A stretch of DNA of 34,503 nt from an uncultured Nitrospira sp. (GCA_902500785.1 CABVRW010000041.1:1-34503), one strand, 5' to 3'; shown: positions 1 to 9,515, numbered from the stretch's first letter. Translations and numbers: made by a program. The notes: a model not told the origin generated them from the letters alone.

Positions 1-25
1 TCGTCCACTCGGTGACGAGGAATCC

Positions 26-310
26 CTACTGCTCATAATTCTCGACGACCTGGGGCGGGCGAACTTCCGCTTCGTCCGGGTCAAGCCCGACGTCACGAAG
101 AGCGCGTCGCTGGCGCAAGAAATCCCAGCACTGATCCAGTTCGACCTGGATTTGTGCAAGCCGCTTACGATCGACTTTAGGGAGTGTCCCTTGCTCGTAC
201 AATCGGTGTTCCTCTGCGGCCAGGTTCTGAATGTATTTGAGGACGGGCTGATCCTGGGCGTCATTCTCCACAACAACTTCCTCCCATGCGAATGGGACAG
301 GAACGTTCAC
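26..310 (-). CDS. DUF2630 family protein
   Basis: This small cytoplasmic protein (94 aa) has no known biochemical role. The assignment rests on the family pattern: a central segment with AAEEHRLYEQG, a run of acidic and basic helix residues, then the conserved LDQCWDFLRQRRALRD block and the C-terminal GLDPDEAEVRPPQVVENYEQ block. These match DUF2630 as I know it. The length is typical of the family. The gene stands alone on the minus strand and its upstream neighbour is divergent. I see no membrane segment or signal peptide. Family assignment is confident; function is unknown. Confidence 0.85.
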   Translation of the reverse strand: MNVPVPFAWEEVVVENDAQDQPVLKYIQNLAAEEHRLYEQGTLPKVDRKRLAQIQVELDQCWDFLRQRRALRDVGLDPDEAEVRPPQVVENYEQ

Positions 311-570
311 GGTTTACGGTTTGATGTTACGCCCACGCCAAACCTCGGTCAACCGATGTGCTGACTGATACGACGACCCGGGCGCAGGCTGTCACATGAG
401 AGAGCGCATATGATGCACCATTTCGCGGCGGCGCGACTCTCTCCACTCATTACTCCCCTCCTCGCACAACTCTCTCCCCCGCCTCCGCAGTGATGGATAC
501 CCCTCCGACTTTGCCATAGACTTGCCCCAGCAGACTGATTCGTGAGCCACTCCGGATAAAGGGAACCGCC

Positions 571-885
571 ATGCTTGAACTCAGGCCAACCTGCGAGCAC
601 TGCAACAAGCCTTTGCCGCCCGACTCATCTGAAGAGCGCATCTGCTCTTATGAATGTATGTTCTGTGCCGTCTGCGTTGTGGTGGTCTTGGGCAACGTCT
701 GCCCGAATTGTGGGGACGGTTTCGTTCCCAGGCCCATCAGGCCATCGAAAAGCTGGAAGGGCGACAACTTTCTTGGCAAGGACCAGGCTGGCACAACCAT
801 CAAACACAGGTCGATTGATCCCTCGACTCATGATGTGTTCTCAGCCACTATTCAGCCATACCGCCTGAAAAACGGTAGCAGGTGA
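571..885 (+). CDS. DUF1272 family zinc-ribbon-like protein
   Basis: This 104-aa protein begins MLELRPTCEHC and has a dense cysteine pattern in its first 55 residues: CEHC, then ICSYECMFCAVC, then CPNC. This is the DUF1272 signature and suggests a structural zinc site, but no reaction is known for the family. Residues after about 60 (PIRPSKSWKG onward) form a longer tail than I expect for the family and look disordered. AAAGGG about 6 bases before the ATG can serve as a ribosome binding site. It lies divergent from the DUF2630 gene. No operon partner is obvious. Confidence 0.85.
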   Translation: MLELRPTCEHCNKPLPPDSSEERICSYECMFCAVCVVVVLGNVCPNCGDGFVPRPIRPSKSWKGDNFLGKDQAGTTIKHRSIDPSTHDVFSATIQPYRLKNGSR

Positions 886-995
886 AGGCGGATAGGCAGA
901 AGTTGCAGGAATCATTTCGCGGCGGTGGCAGGCGTTCCTTCAAGACTTGCGGTAAAATATCCTTGTGACGAGGCGCCTTCCTCACGGAGGCTCGC

Positions 996-1325
996 ATGAC
1001 ACGTGGCGACCAGTCTCAGCGCGACCACAATCTTCGAGAACGCGCACTCAAATTATTTCCGTGGATCTGCGCGCACTGCGGGCGCGAATTTGACGGCAAG
1101 AAGCTGAGCCAGCTCACGGTCCACCACAAGGACCACAATCATGACAACAATCCGCCCGACGGGAGCAACTGGGAGTTGCTCTGCCTCTACTGTCACGACA
1201 ATGAGCATCAGCGGTATCAAGCAGTTGATGGGTCGGATGAACCGCCGCCGCGCCGGAGGCACGATCAACCTTCGACCTTCACGCCCTTCGCCCATCTCTC
1301 AGACGTGCTCAAACGCAAAACCTAG
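996..1325 (+). CDS. yajD: HNH nuclease, YajD family
   Basis: This is a small predicted HNH endonuclease. Two zinc-binding pairs are visible (CAHC near residue 25 and CLYC near residue 67). They bracket the HNH core, with LTVHHKDHNHDNNPP giving the catalytic histidines and SNWELLCLYCHDNEH giving the Asn and last His. Length (109 aa) and motif order match YajD proteins, whose cellular role is not established. GGAGG lies 5 bases before the ATG and supports the start. The C-terminal 35 residues are rich in Pro and Arg and are probably flexible. It is a single gene followed by an inverted repeat. Confidence 0.85.
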   Translation: MTRGDQSQRDHNLRERALKLFPWICAHCGREFDGKKLSQLTVHHKDHNHDNNPPDGSNWELLCLYCHDNEHQRYQAVDGSDEPPPRRRHDQPSTFTPFAHLSDVLKRKT

Positions 1326-1341
1326 CCAAAGAAACACGCGC

Positions 1342-1367
1342 CCGAACCAGTGAGCGAGGCGGTTCGG
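1342..1367. repeat. Inverted repeat downstream of yajD
   Basis: CCGAACC (1342-1348) and GGTTCGG (1361-1367) form a perfect 7-bp stem with a 12-base loop, 16 bases after the yajD stop. There is no T-tract, so it is at best a weak or factor-assisted terminator. Confidence 0.4.
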
Positions 1368-1576
1368 TGTGGCCAGATTGCTTCTCCATTCAACCAACAT
1401 CGATCCTTGAGCATTGAACATTCCCTTTCGCCTATTGAACAGACCACCGACTCCCTGATCGTGGCTGTGGATTCCTGCACATTGACTTCGATCTAGCCAG
1501 GCGGTAGCGTTCCGATGCATTGGACCGGCTTCCCCAGAGGCTAGGCGATTCACTGAATAGTGAGATGGGCTTCAAC

Positions 1577-2104
1577 ATGATCATCGCAGAAAAAGGGTTC
1601 TCGAAATTTACGTATCGACTGTGCGACCTGAATCGGTCCTCGGTTGGGATCTTAACGCTCCCCACATACCTTGCAGTTCCCAAAAACGGCTGGGCGTCGG
1701 GTGTTGTACCCCATCGCCTACAAGACCGGATACAAATCCAATGGTTGGAGCGAGACTACCGGGTGGAGTATGCGCTGCTCAGTAACAGGGCCCTGCATGG
1801 GAATGATCTGAGATTCCTCTTGATGGATGGGGACAAGACCTTGGCGTCGACAAATGTGTATGTCTTAAAAAAGACTCGATGGGAAGTTGAGGTGCATGAT
1901 CGGCGCTACGATCTAGTGAAACGAAGCGGGTGGCTGAGGATGCGGTTCGACCTTGCCCAGAATGAGCAAACACTTGGCCACATTCGCGATGTGACCGGTT
2001 TTGCGCTGTGGAAACGGACGTTCGAAATAGATTTGCCCGCCGAGATACAGGGCGCGGTTCAAGTGTTCATATTTTTCTTAAGCGTCAATGCAACGTTTCG
2101 GTGA
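1577..2104 (+). CDS. Unrecognised protein, possibly LURP-one/Tubby C-like fold
   Basis: I do not recognise this protein with certainty. It is about 175 aa, has no signal peptide, and consists of short alternating hydrophobic strands. The order of segments (an early ILTLP strand, then IQIQWLERDYRVEY, then LRFLLMDGDKTLASTNVY, then RWEVEVHDRRYDL, then a hydrophobic C-terminal helix VQVFIFFLSVN) resembles LURP-one/scramblase-like beta-barrel proteins that end in a buried helix. That resemblance is inference. In-frame ATGs lie at 1565 and 1577, and neither has a clear ribosome site. The surrounding DNA is less GC-rich than the rest of the window, so acquisition by transfer is possible. Confidence 0.5.
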   Translation: MIIAEKGFSKFTYRLCDLNRSSVGILTLPTYLAVPKNGWASGVVPHRLQDRIQIQWLERDYRVEYALLSNRALHGNDLRFLLMDGDKTLASTNVYVLKKTRWEVEVHDRRYDLVKRSGWLRMRFDLAQNEQTLGHIRDVTGFALWKRTFEIDLPAEIQGAVQVFIFFLSVNATFR

Positions 2105-2159
2105 ATGTCCGACTAACCTGGTCACCTCTCAGGCCGACAGATCCCGCAGAGATTGCCTC

Positions 2160-3101
2160 ATGAAGCTTATCGGTCAGACCATCATTGCGGCGGCGTTCAT
2201 CTTCGCCAGTACTCAGGCTTGGTCTCATGTCCTGGATGATGTTACGGCGGATATGTCGTTGAATGAAGCCACGTTACTGAACGCGCCGCCACGTCCCATC
2301 TGGTCAAAACAAGGGTTTATCGCTATGGGAGCGGCGGCGAGAGGCGACGCCACTCCTTCTTGGTGGGAACCACAGGACAAATTTTATAAGTCGTCGGTCT
2401 ATTGGAATGCGATCGTCCCCTGGTTCGTCATGTATCCTGGGGAGAGGCACCGTGCTCAGAATGTGCGCGTCAAGATATCGGGAATAAAACTCTATATTCT
2501 CGAACACAGCACAAACAGTTGGAGAATGATCAACGTTGATCATACCGACCCAGTCTGGCAATTCCATCAACCAATTGTCTCCGCATCCACTGCGCACCAC
2601 ACAGTCAACAAAAGAATTGAGCCTGACGGCACTATCTCCTACAAATTCAGTGCCGGCCTGAATTCCATCCATGGCGGTACGCGCAAGTTTGAGATCAACG
2701 GCCAAGACGTGAAAGCCATCTATGCACAACTCACGACGGAGCTTATCCTGGACGATCCCACAGGACAAGTTGACAGAGCAAACGCTCAAATTTTGGTCAG
2801 CGTGGCTGCTGATTACTACCCAACCGTAAACCATAAGGTCGCCGATTTCGCCGCACCGTATACCTGGCTTCCCGCTGTGGCTGCGTCAAGATTCGGATTG
2901 GTAAAAAACCTCCCAAGAATTCATCATATGGCGACCATCGATCCACCAGGCCCGATCAAAAATAATGGTTCCATTTATCCGGATAGACAGAAAACAATTT
3001 CCGTCACTGAGTTCGAAGCGCATCCACCGCCAGGCCTGATGTCTGATCCGCCGTCCGACCTTCCCCGAATGTTGCCGACCCCTCGAGCAGCAGGAAAATG
3101 A
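2160..3101 (+). CDS. Exported protein of unknown function
   Basis: This 313-aa protein starts with a convincing Sec signal peptide: MKLIGQ, a hydrophobic stretch IIAAAFIFASTQA, and cleavage probably just after WSHV or before it. The mature part is rich in Trp, Tyr, Asn and His, with PSWWEP near the start and a Pro-rich C-terminus, consistent with a secreted or periplasmic protein. I recognise no domain. A longer frame opens at 2088 inside the preceding gene, but the signal peptide places the start at 2160. Local GC is low (24 of 60 bases at 2461-2520 against 38 of 60 in a thiC line), which suggests foreign origin together with the gene before it. Confidence 0.7.
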   Translation: MKLIGQTIIAAAFIFASTQAWSHVLDDVTADMSLNEATLLNAPPRPIWSKQGFIAMGAAARGDATPSWWEPQDKFYKSSVYWNAIVPWFVMYPGERHRAQNVRVKISGIKLYILEHSTNSWRMINVDHTDPVWQFHQPIVSASTAHHTVNKRIEPDGTISYKFSAGLNSIHGGTRKFEINGQDVKAIYAQLTTELILDDPTGQVDRANAQILVSVAADYYPTVNHKVADFAAPYTWLPAVAASRFGLVKNLPRIHHMATIDPPGPIKNNGSIYPDRQKTISVTEFEAHPPPGLMSDPPSDLPRMLPTPRAAGK

Positions 3102-3211
3102 TGAAATCAGAGTGCCCCATGACAGCCGGCACACTTAATTCCCCTCGGCAGTAATGAATCCGGTCTCCTCTTTGCAGTACACTGGGCCCCGCCGCTCATT
3201 TTGGAGTGCAC

Positions 3212-3493
3212 ATGCCGCACGTGTTGATCATTCATGAAGTCGAAGCCTACCCGGCGTGGAAAGCTGTATTCGATCGCGCGGCAGATAGAAGAAAACGTGC
3301 CGGGGAAATCAGTTACCAACTTCTTCGATACGACACCGATGCCAATACCATCGTCCATTTCTCGGCCTGGTCCTCGCTGGAGAACGCCCGTCGCTTCTTC
3401 GAGTCCCCTGAATTGGTCGAGCTGAGGAAAGCGGCCGGTGTCAAAGCGCCGAACTTTCTTTATCTGCAGGAGATCGAGCGCGGGGTCCTCTAA
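3212..3493 (+). CDS. ABM-like dimeric alpha-beta barrel protein
   Basis: This 93-aa protein has the layout of an antibiotic-biosynthesis-monooxygenase or ferredoxin-like fold. A first strand (PHVLIIHEVE) is followed by a helix (WKAVFDRAADRRKRAG), two strands (YQLLRYD and TIVHFSAWSS), a helix with ARRFFESPELVELRKAAGV, and a last strand with FLYLQEIE. Such proteins usually dimerise and may be oxygenases or heme-like ligand binders; the substrate here is unknown. GGAG lies 5 bases before the ATG at 3212. The GTG at 3206 overlaps that ribosome site, so I reject it as the start. It is monocistronic. Confidence 0.65.
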   Translation: MPHVLIIHEVEAYPAWKAVFDRAADRRKRAGEISYQLLRYDTDANTIVHFSAWSSLENARRFFESPELVELRKAAGVKAPNFLYLQEIERGVL

Positions 3494-3677
3494 CAGGCAC
3501 GGATCTGCCCAGAGCGGAATCCGGGGCGCCCCTTGTTAGCCGCTGCCGCCACCTTCGCCGATTCACTCGGCGCCGTGCGCCTCTCGCGCTCAACCGCGCT
3601 CACGAACGAGGCCGCTTGAGCAAGGTTCACAACGACATCAAAAAAGGCCGCTGGTTCGGTGCCGTTGAACCTGCTGT

Positions 3678-3986
3678 TCAGATCCCCTTCAAAGCATGGG
3701 TGCCGTGAGTGATCGCCCCACCGGCGCGTAGCGCCGCCGCAACGAGCACGGCTTCGGCGATCTCACGATCCGACGTGCCTAGCTTTCGCGCATTGTTCGA
3801 GTGGATCTCGATGCAATAGGGGCACTGGGTCGTACAGGCGACCGCAATCGCGATGAGTTCCTTATACTTTCCTGGAATCGCACCATCCGCCACGGCGGCC
3901 CTGTCGAAGGCCACAAATGCTTTCATCGCCTCGGGCGCATGGGTCTCGAGATCCTTCATCTTGCTGAGATGCTTTACATCGTACAT
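3678..3986 (-). CDS. Carboxymuconolactone decarboxylase / AhpD-like protein
   Basis: This protein (102 aa) belongs to the AhpD-like CMD superfamily. The signature is in the middle: KYKELIAIAVACTTQCPYCIEIHSNNARKLG, read here as its key residues Glu, Cys-Pro-Tyr-Cys and a His three residues on. In peroxidase members the two cysteines are the redox pair and the Glu and His form a proton relay. I infer thiol-dependent peroxidase activity, but the substrate is not evident. GAGG about 6 bases before the ATG supports the start. The gene points away from the thiamine locus and is probably independent of it. Confidence 0.85.
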   Translation of the reverse strand: MYDVKHLSKMKDLETHAPEAMKAFVAFDRAAVADGAIPGKYKELIAIAVACTTQCPYCIEIHSNNARKLGTSDREIAEAVLVAAALRAGGAITHGTHALKGI

Positions 3987-4246
3987 CGCTACCTCACTGC
4001 TGACGACATGAGCTATGAGAGAACCCTTCCTTTGGACAATTCAGTGCCATTTCCAGATATTCAGCGAAGACCGTGGTACAACCCGTTCCCGCTCGATTGT
4101 GAGCAGCCCGTAACTCAGCTGTCCCACCCATATCGACAGGGAGTCGCGTCTCGTGACTCGGGCAGGCATCCCCGGCAACAGCGACACGGCATCCTCGACT
4201 TGTCCTCTGCCCCTGAAGGCCCTCCGCCACTAGGCCTTCCAGAAGA

Positions 4247-4275
4247 TTGACTTCACGCCGGCAGGTGAGTACCAT
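4247..4275 (+). promoter_or_regulatory. Candidate sigma-70-type promoter of the thiamine operon
   Basis: TTGACT (4247-4252) and TACCAT (4270-4275) are separated by 17 bases. Transcription would start near 4282, directly before the riboswitch aptamer, which is the expected arrangement. Confidence 0.5.
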
Positions 4276-4285
4276 CATCCTCGAC

Positions 4286-4371
4286 AGCTAGGGGTGCCAT
4301 ACGGCTGAGAGTCCGACCCATTCGGACGACCCTCACAACCTGACCTGGGTAATACCAGCGTAGGGAAGCGA
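4286..4371 (+). ncRNA. TPP riboswitch (THI element)
   Basis: The leader of thiC contains the conserved TPP aptamer in order: AGGGGTGCC at 4290-4298, CTGAGAG at 4305-4311, ACCCT at about 4329-4333, ACAACCTGACCTGGGTAATACC region at about 4335-4355, and AGCGTAGGGA at 4357-4366. The 5' AGGGG pairs with the closing strand, and the CTGAGA and GGGTAATACCAGCG blocks are the pyrimidine- and pyrophosphate-sensing helices known for this class. It should bind thiamine pyrophosphate and lower expression of the downstream genes. It is followed immediately by an expression platform with alternative hairpins. Confidence 0.95.
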
Positions 4372-4398
4372 CCGATCTACTGGCTTCGTGATCGCTTC

Positions 4399-4430
4399 AA
4401 GCCGCACCCAAGCTGGATGCGGCTTTTTTA
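4399..4430 (+). terminator. Riboswitch-controlled intrinsic terminator
   Basis: AAGCCGCA (4399-4406) pairs with TGCGGCTT (4418-4425), and the stem runs into a T-tract, giving a classic Rho-independent terminator. Just upstream GAAGCGA (4365-4371), at the end of the aptamer, can pair with TCGCTTC (4392-4398), so the two states can be linked. I infer control by transcription termination when TPP is bound. Confidence 0.85.
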
Positions 4431-4459
4431 TTTGGCCGGCAGACGCTCACCTTCGATGA

Positions 4460-6394
<1,935 letters not shown>

Positions 6395-6404
6395 CGTGGG
6401 CCGA

Positions 6405-6510
6405 CATGGATGCCCGGCGAGGCAATCGACTCGTCCACTTCGGCGGCGGACCCTCAAAGGGACGTTGAGGATGCGGAAGGGTTGAGCAGAACGCCGGAAA
6501 CCATGTTCAG
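6405..6510 (+). repeat. Hairpin-forming intergenic repeat, copy 1 (before thi4)
   Basis: The segment is closed by a long-range stem: CATGG and CCGGC at 6405-6418 pair with GCCGG and CCATG at 6493-6505 around a small internal loop. Its right end (6488-6510) is nearly identical to the right end of copy 2 at 7438-7463, with one substitution and a 3-base indel. An internal 6-bp hairpin pairs CCTCAA (6452-6457) with TTGAGG (6465-6470). It sits between thiC and thi4, ending 22 bases before the thi4 start. It could be a dispersed palindromic repeat or a cis-acting RNA. Confidence 0.55.
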
Positions 6511-6532
6511 CAGTCGCTGGGGAGAATAGTGC

Positions 6533-7333
6533 ATGGGAAAGCCACAACCGGCGCCGTTGCGCGAACGGGATATTACACGCCACATTGCGCGGGAGTACTA
6601 TAAAGAGTTCGATCAACTGATCGAGAGCGACGTCATCATCGTCGGCGCCGGTCCCTCCGGTTTGATCTGCGCCCACGACCTGGCCAGGAAGGGCGTCAAG
6701 ACGCTCATCGTCGAACAAAGTCTTGCGCTCGGCGGAGGCTTTTGGTCCGGTGGGTACTTGATGAACAAGGCCACCATCTGCGCCCCAGCGCACAAGATTC
6801 TCAAAGAAGTGGACGTGCCCTGCAAGCCAATCAAGGAATGCCCCGGCATGTACATGGTCGACCCGCCGCATGCGACTGGTGCCCTGATCGCCGCCGCCTA
6901 CAACGCCGGCGCGAAGATCATGAACCTGACCCGGGTGGTCGATCTGATCTTGCGCCGCGAAGGCGTCCTCGAAGGGGTCGTCGTCAATAGCACCACGGCT
7001 GAAATGGCCGGCCATGATATTATCCATGTCGATCCCATCGCCTTGGAGAGTAAACTCGTGGTCGATGCCACCGGGCATGATGCGGTGGTGGTCAACCTGC
7101 TGCACAAGCGCGGACTGTACCAACAGGTCCCGGGCAATGGCGCAATGTGGGTCTCGCGTTCCGAAGAGGAAGTCATGGATCGAACCGGGGAAGTCTCCCC
7201 CAACTGCTTCGTCATCGGATTGGCCGTCGCGGCGGTGTTCGGCACGCCACGAATGGGCCCGGCCTTCGGGTCGATGCTACTGTCAGGCCGTTATGGCGCG
7301 GAGTTGATTCAGAGTAAACTCAAGAAGCGATAA
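6533..7333 (+). CDS. thi4: Thiazole synthase Thi4, sulfide-dependent (His) type
   Basis: Thi4 makes the adenylated thiazole moiety of thiamine from NAD and glycine. The protein (266 aa) has an N-terminal dinucleotide-binding site, GAGPSG at residues 38-43, with a conserved Glu at 61, then GGGFWSGGYLMN and a C-terminal PRMGPAFGSMLLSG loop. At the position where yeast Thi4 carries its sacrificial sulfur-donor cysteine (before MDP), this protein has H165 in HVDP. That is the state of archaeal catalytic enzymes that use free sulfide with iron. GGGGAG lies about 8 bases before the ATG. It follows thiC, so it is probably under the same riboswitch. Confidence 0.92.
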   Translation: MGKPQPAPLRERDITRHIAREYYKEFDQLIESDVIIVGAGPSGLICAHDLARKGVKTLIVEQSLALGGGFWSGGYLMNKATICAPAHKILKEVDVPCKPIKECPGMYMVDPPHATGALIAAAYNAGAKIMNLTRVVDLILRREGVLEGVVVNSTTAEMAGHDIIHVDPIALESKLVVDATGHDAVVVNLLHKRGLYQQVPGNGAMWVSRSEEEVMDRTGEVSPNCFVIGLAVAAVFGTPRMGPAFGSMLLSGRYGAELIQSKLKKR

Positions 7334-7360
7334 GCGACGATTACCCTGCGGCTTCTCACA

Positions 7361-7463
7361 CTGGTTTCCGGCCAGGCCGCAGGAAGCGACGTCGACGAGG
7401 CGTACCCTGTTGGTGCGTCGAGTTGATTGAGCCCCCGAGAACGCAGCCGGAAACCAGGTTCAG
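7361..7463 (+). repeat. Hairpin-forming intergenic repeat, copy 2 (before the TPR gene)
   Basis: CTGGTTTCCGGC (7361-7372) and GCCGGAAACCAG (7446-7457) form a perfect 12-bp stem enclosing 73 bases; copy 1 encloses 74. An inner hairpin is possible (GTACC at 7402-7406 with GGTGC at 7412-7416, flanked by CGAC and GTCG). The ACCCT block lies 32 bases from the left arm in both copies. The right end matches copy 1 almost base for base. Confidence 0.6.
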
Positions 7464-7472
7464 AAACCGCAC

Positions 7473-7988
7473 ATGGATGTACAAGATTTTCTCATACAGG
7501 GCGACGGCAGCGAAGAAGACAAACGCGAAGCCTGGCAGCTCTTTCAGCAAGCCTACGAACAACAGATGAAGGGGCAACTGGAAGAAGCCGTCAGTCTCTA
7601 CAAGTTGTCGCTCGCAACGCATCAGACCGCTGAAGCCTATACGTTTCTCGGTTGGACTTACAGCTTCATGGGCAAGCTGGACGAGGCGATCGACGAATGT
7701 CACAAAGCCATCGCCTGCGATCCTGAATTCGGCAACCCTTACAACGACATCGGCGCATATTTGATCGAAAAGGGCGATTTGGACGAGGCGATTCCCTGGT
7801 TTCAAAAAGCCATGCAGGCCAGACGGTATGAGAGCCCGGCTTTTCCCCATCTGAACCTGGGCCGGGTCTACGAACGCCAGGGGAAGTGGAGCGAGGCCAT
7901 CGACTGTTACAAGCAAGCCCTCGCCCTCAACCCCGACTATGCCTTGGCCAAAAAAGCCCTGGGTCGCCTTATCAGCTCGCTGAACTAG
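7473..7988 (+). CDS. Tetratricopeptide repeat protein
   Basis: This 171-aa cytoplasmic protein is made almost wholly of TPR units. The units start near residues 24 (AYEQQMKGQLEEAVSLYKLSL), 54 (AYTFLGWTYSFMGKLDEAID), 88 (PYNDIGAYLIEKGDLDEAIPW) and 126 (PHLNLGRVYERQGKWSEAID). The last ends with ALALNPDYALAKKALG. TPRs are protein-interaction scaffolds; the partner is unknown. The gene is followed after 17 bases by a degenerate receiver gene and then ygfZ, so these three are very likely cotranscribed. The ribosome site before the ATG is poor, with repeat copy 2 ending just upstream. Confidence 0.88.
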   Translation: MDVQDFLIQGDGSEEDKREAWQLFQQAYEQQMKGQLEEAVSLYKLSLATHQTAEAYTFLGWTYSFMGKLDEAIDECHKAIACDPEFGNPYNDIGAYLIEKGDLDEAIPWFQKAMQARRYESPAFPHLNLGRVYERQGKWSEAIDCYKQALALNPDYALAKKALGRLISSLN

Positions 7989-8005
7989 GCCCGACAGAGG
8001 AGACG

Positions 8006-8389
8006 ATGAGTACGACAATCTTAGTGGCCGTGACCGACATTTTTTTTTACACCAAGGTGCGCGACGCCTTACGCCCGCAGGGGTATACGCTAGAACGTAT
8101 CCGCAATCAGGAAGAGGTGCTGCAGAAAGCTGCGTCGGTTGCCCCGGCGGCCATGATCATCAATATGAATGACTCCGGTATCGATGCCTTCAAAGCGCTC
8201 GAAGCCCTTCAGGCCGATCCGGCGCTGCGCTTTCCCATGCTCGCGTTCGCCAATCACGAAGAAGTAGACACATGGAAACGCGCGAAGGAACTCGGCGTGA
8301 CAAAGGTGGTGTCCCGGAACGAGTTTTCTTCCCGCACCAAAGATCTCGTTGAGGCACTAATTCACCCTCAGCCCTCCACGCAACCGTGA
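8006..8389 (+). CDS. Receiver-like protein lacking the phosphorylation site
   Basis: This 127-aa protein has the length and strand/helix order of a CheY-like receiver domain and nothing else. The first strand TTILVAVTDIFFYTKVRDAL keeps one acidic residue. The third strand reads AAMIINMNDSG, where the phospho-acceptor Asp is replaced by Asn. The Thr/Ser switch strand is MLAFANH, and the usual KP loop is VVSRNEF. It therefore should not be phosphorylated in the usual way and may be a protein-interaction module. GAGG lies 6 bases before the ATG. It sits between the TPR gene and ygfZ with short spacing. Confidence 0.7.
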   Translation: MSTTILVAVTDIFFYTKVRDALRPQGYTLERIRNQEEVLQKAASVAPAAMIINMNDSGIDAFKALEALQADPALRFPMLAFANHEEVDTWKRAKELGVTKVVSRNEFSSRTKDLVEALIHPQPSTQP

Positions 8390-8423
8390 CGGCTGAGCGA
8401 CAGAGAGGGTGGTCGATCAATCC

Positions 8424-9515
8424 ATGAAACAATCTCGACTTCACGATCAGCACCTCCAGCTCGGCGCCACATTCGAAACAGCCGCGGATTGGTCGATGCC
8501 GGCCCATTACGGTGATGTCGCGGCGGAATATGCCGCCGTCCGCGGAGCCGTGGGCCTCTCAGACCTTTCTCACCGCGGGAAAATTCGGGTGACCGGCGAC
8601 GATCGCATCAAATGGCTCCAGAGCATCATCAGCAACGATATCCTTCCGCTGCAACCGGGACAGGGTCGCTATTCCAGCCTCCTCACTCACAAAGGGAAAA
8701 TGCTCGGTTATTTCAGAGCTTATATCCAAGCCGATGCCGTGTGGATTGAAGACGTGGGCGAAGTGGGTGATGTCACGTTTCAGACCTTGCGGAAGTTTCT
8801 GCTGTACGGCACCAAGGCCAAAATGGACAATTGCGGAGAAAGTTGGGGTTTGCTGTTGGTGAGCGGGCCGAATTCGGCAGAGGTCGTCACGACCGCATTC
8901 GGCACGGACGTTCGTTCCCTGGACCTCTTACAGACGCTCCCCGCCACAATCGGCGGACATCCGGCGATGATCGTCCGCACCGAAGAGACCGGCGAGCAGG
9001 ATCTCGAAATTTTGCTACCGATTGACGGTCTCCCCGCCGCCTGGACGCAACTCATGACTGCGGGCGCGCCCTTCAACATTAAGCCCATCGGCACGCAGGC
9101 ACGCGATCTGCTTCGGATCGAGGCCGGTCTGCCCAAAGCCGGGCCAGACCTCAATGAAGAGATCGTCCCACCGGAAGCCAACTTGGAAGGAAAAGCCTTC
9201 AGCCTCTCGAAGGGTTGTTATCCTGGGCAGGAAGTCGTCGCACGGATGGATACGTATGGGAACGTCCGCCGGCACTTGGTGGGGTTGATCCTGGAGGGCA
9301 AAACGATCCCGCCCCATGGATCGAAGCTGTTCAGCGGGGATCGGGAAGTGGGCTGGATCAGCAGCGCGGCTTTTTCGCCGCCACGCAACGCCGTCCTAGC
9401 ATTCGGATTTCCGCTACGCGACTTCTCATCACCTGACACTGCATTGACAGTGGAAGTGGCAGGGACGCGCCATCCGGCAATCGTCTCTGCCCTTCCCTTC
9501 TACGTTCGCTCCTAA
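8424..9515 (+). CDS. ygfZ: YgfZ-type folate-binding protein (GcvT-like)
   Basis: YgfZ proteins are tetrahydrofolate-dependent proteins required for activity or repair of certain Fe-S enzymes. The protein (363 aa) shows the GcvT-like folate fold from LSHRGKIRVTGDDRIKWLQ through RIEAGLPKAGPDLNEEIVPPEA. It carries the diagnostic YgfZ motif KGCYPGQE with the conserved Cys at 265. A GTG at 8409 overlaps the purine-rich AGAGAGGG stretch that could serve as ribosome site, so I prefer the ATG at 8424. It closes the thiC-thi4-TPR-receiver run. Because ThiC is an Fe-S radical enzyme, a supporting role here is plausible but inferred. Confidence 0.9.
   Translation: MKQSRLHDQHLQLGATFETAADWSMPAHYGDVAAEYAAVRGAVGLSDLSHRGKIRVTGDDRIKWLQSIISNDILPLQPGQGRYSSLLTHKGKMLGYFRAYIQADAVWIEDVGEVGDVTFQTLRKFLLYGTKAKMDNCGESWGLLLVSGPNSAEVVTTAFGTDVRSLDLLQTLPATIGGHPAMIVRTEETGEQDLEILLPIDGLPAAWTQLMTAGAPFNIKPIGTQARDLLRIEAGLPKAGPDLNEEIVPPEANLEGKAFSLSKGCYPGQEVVARMDTYGNVRRHLVGLILEGKTIPPHGSKLFSGDREVGWISSAAFSPPRNAVLAFGFPLRDFSSPDTALTVEVAGTRHPAIVSALPFYVRS

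Noticed and set aside
3490-3700. A minus-strand open frame after the CMD gene with a protein-like translation (PAAFFDVVVNLAQAASF, then AVERERRT).
   Set aside because: It has no usable start codon except far inside, overlaps the end of the CMD gene out of frame, and is Ala- and Arg-rich as expected of a GC-rich shadow. I could not exclude a decayed gene.
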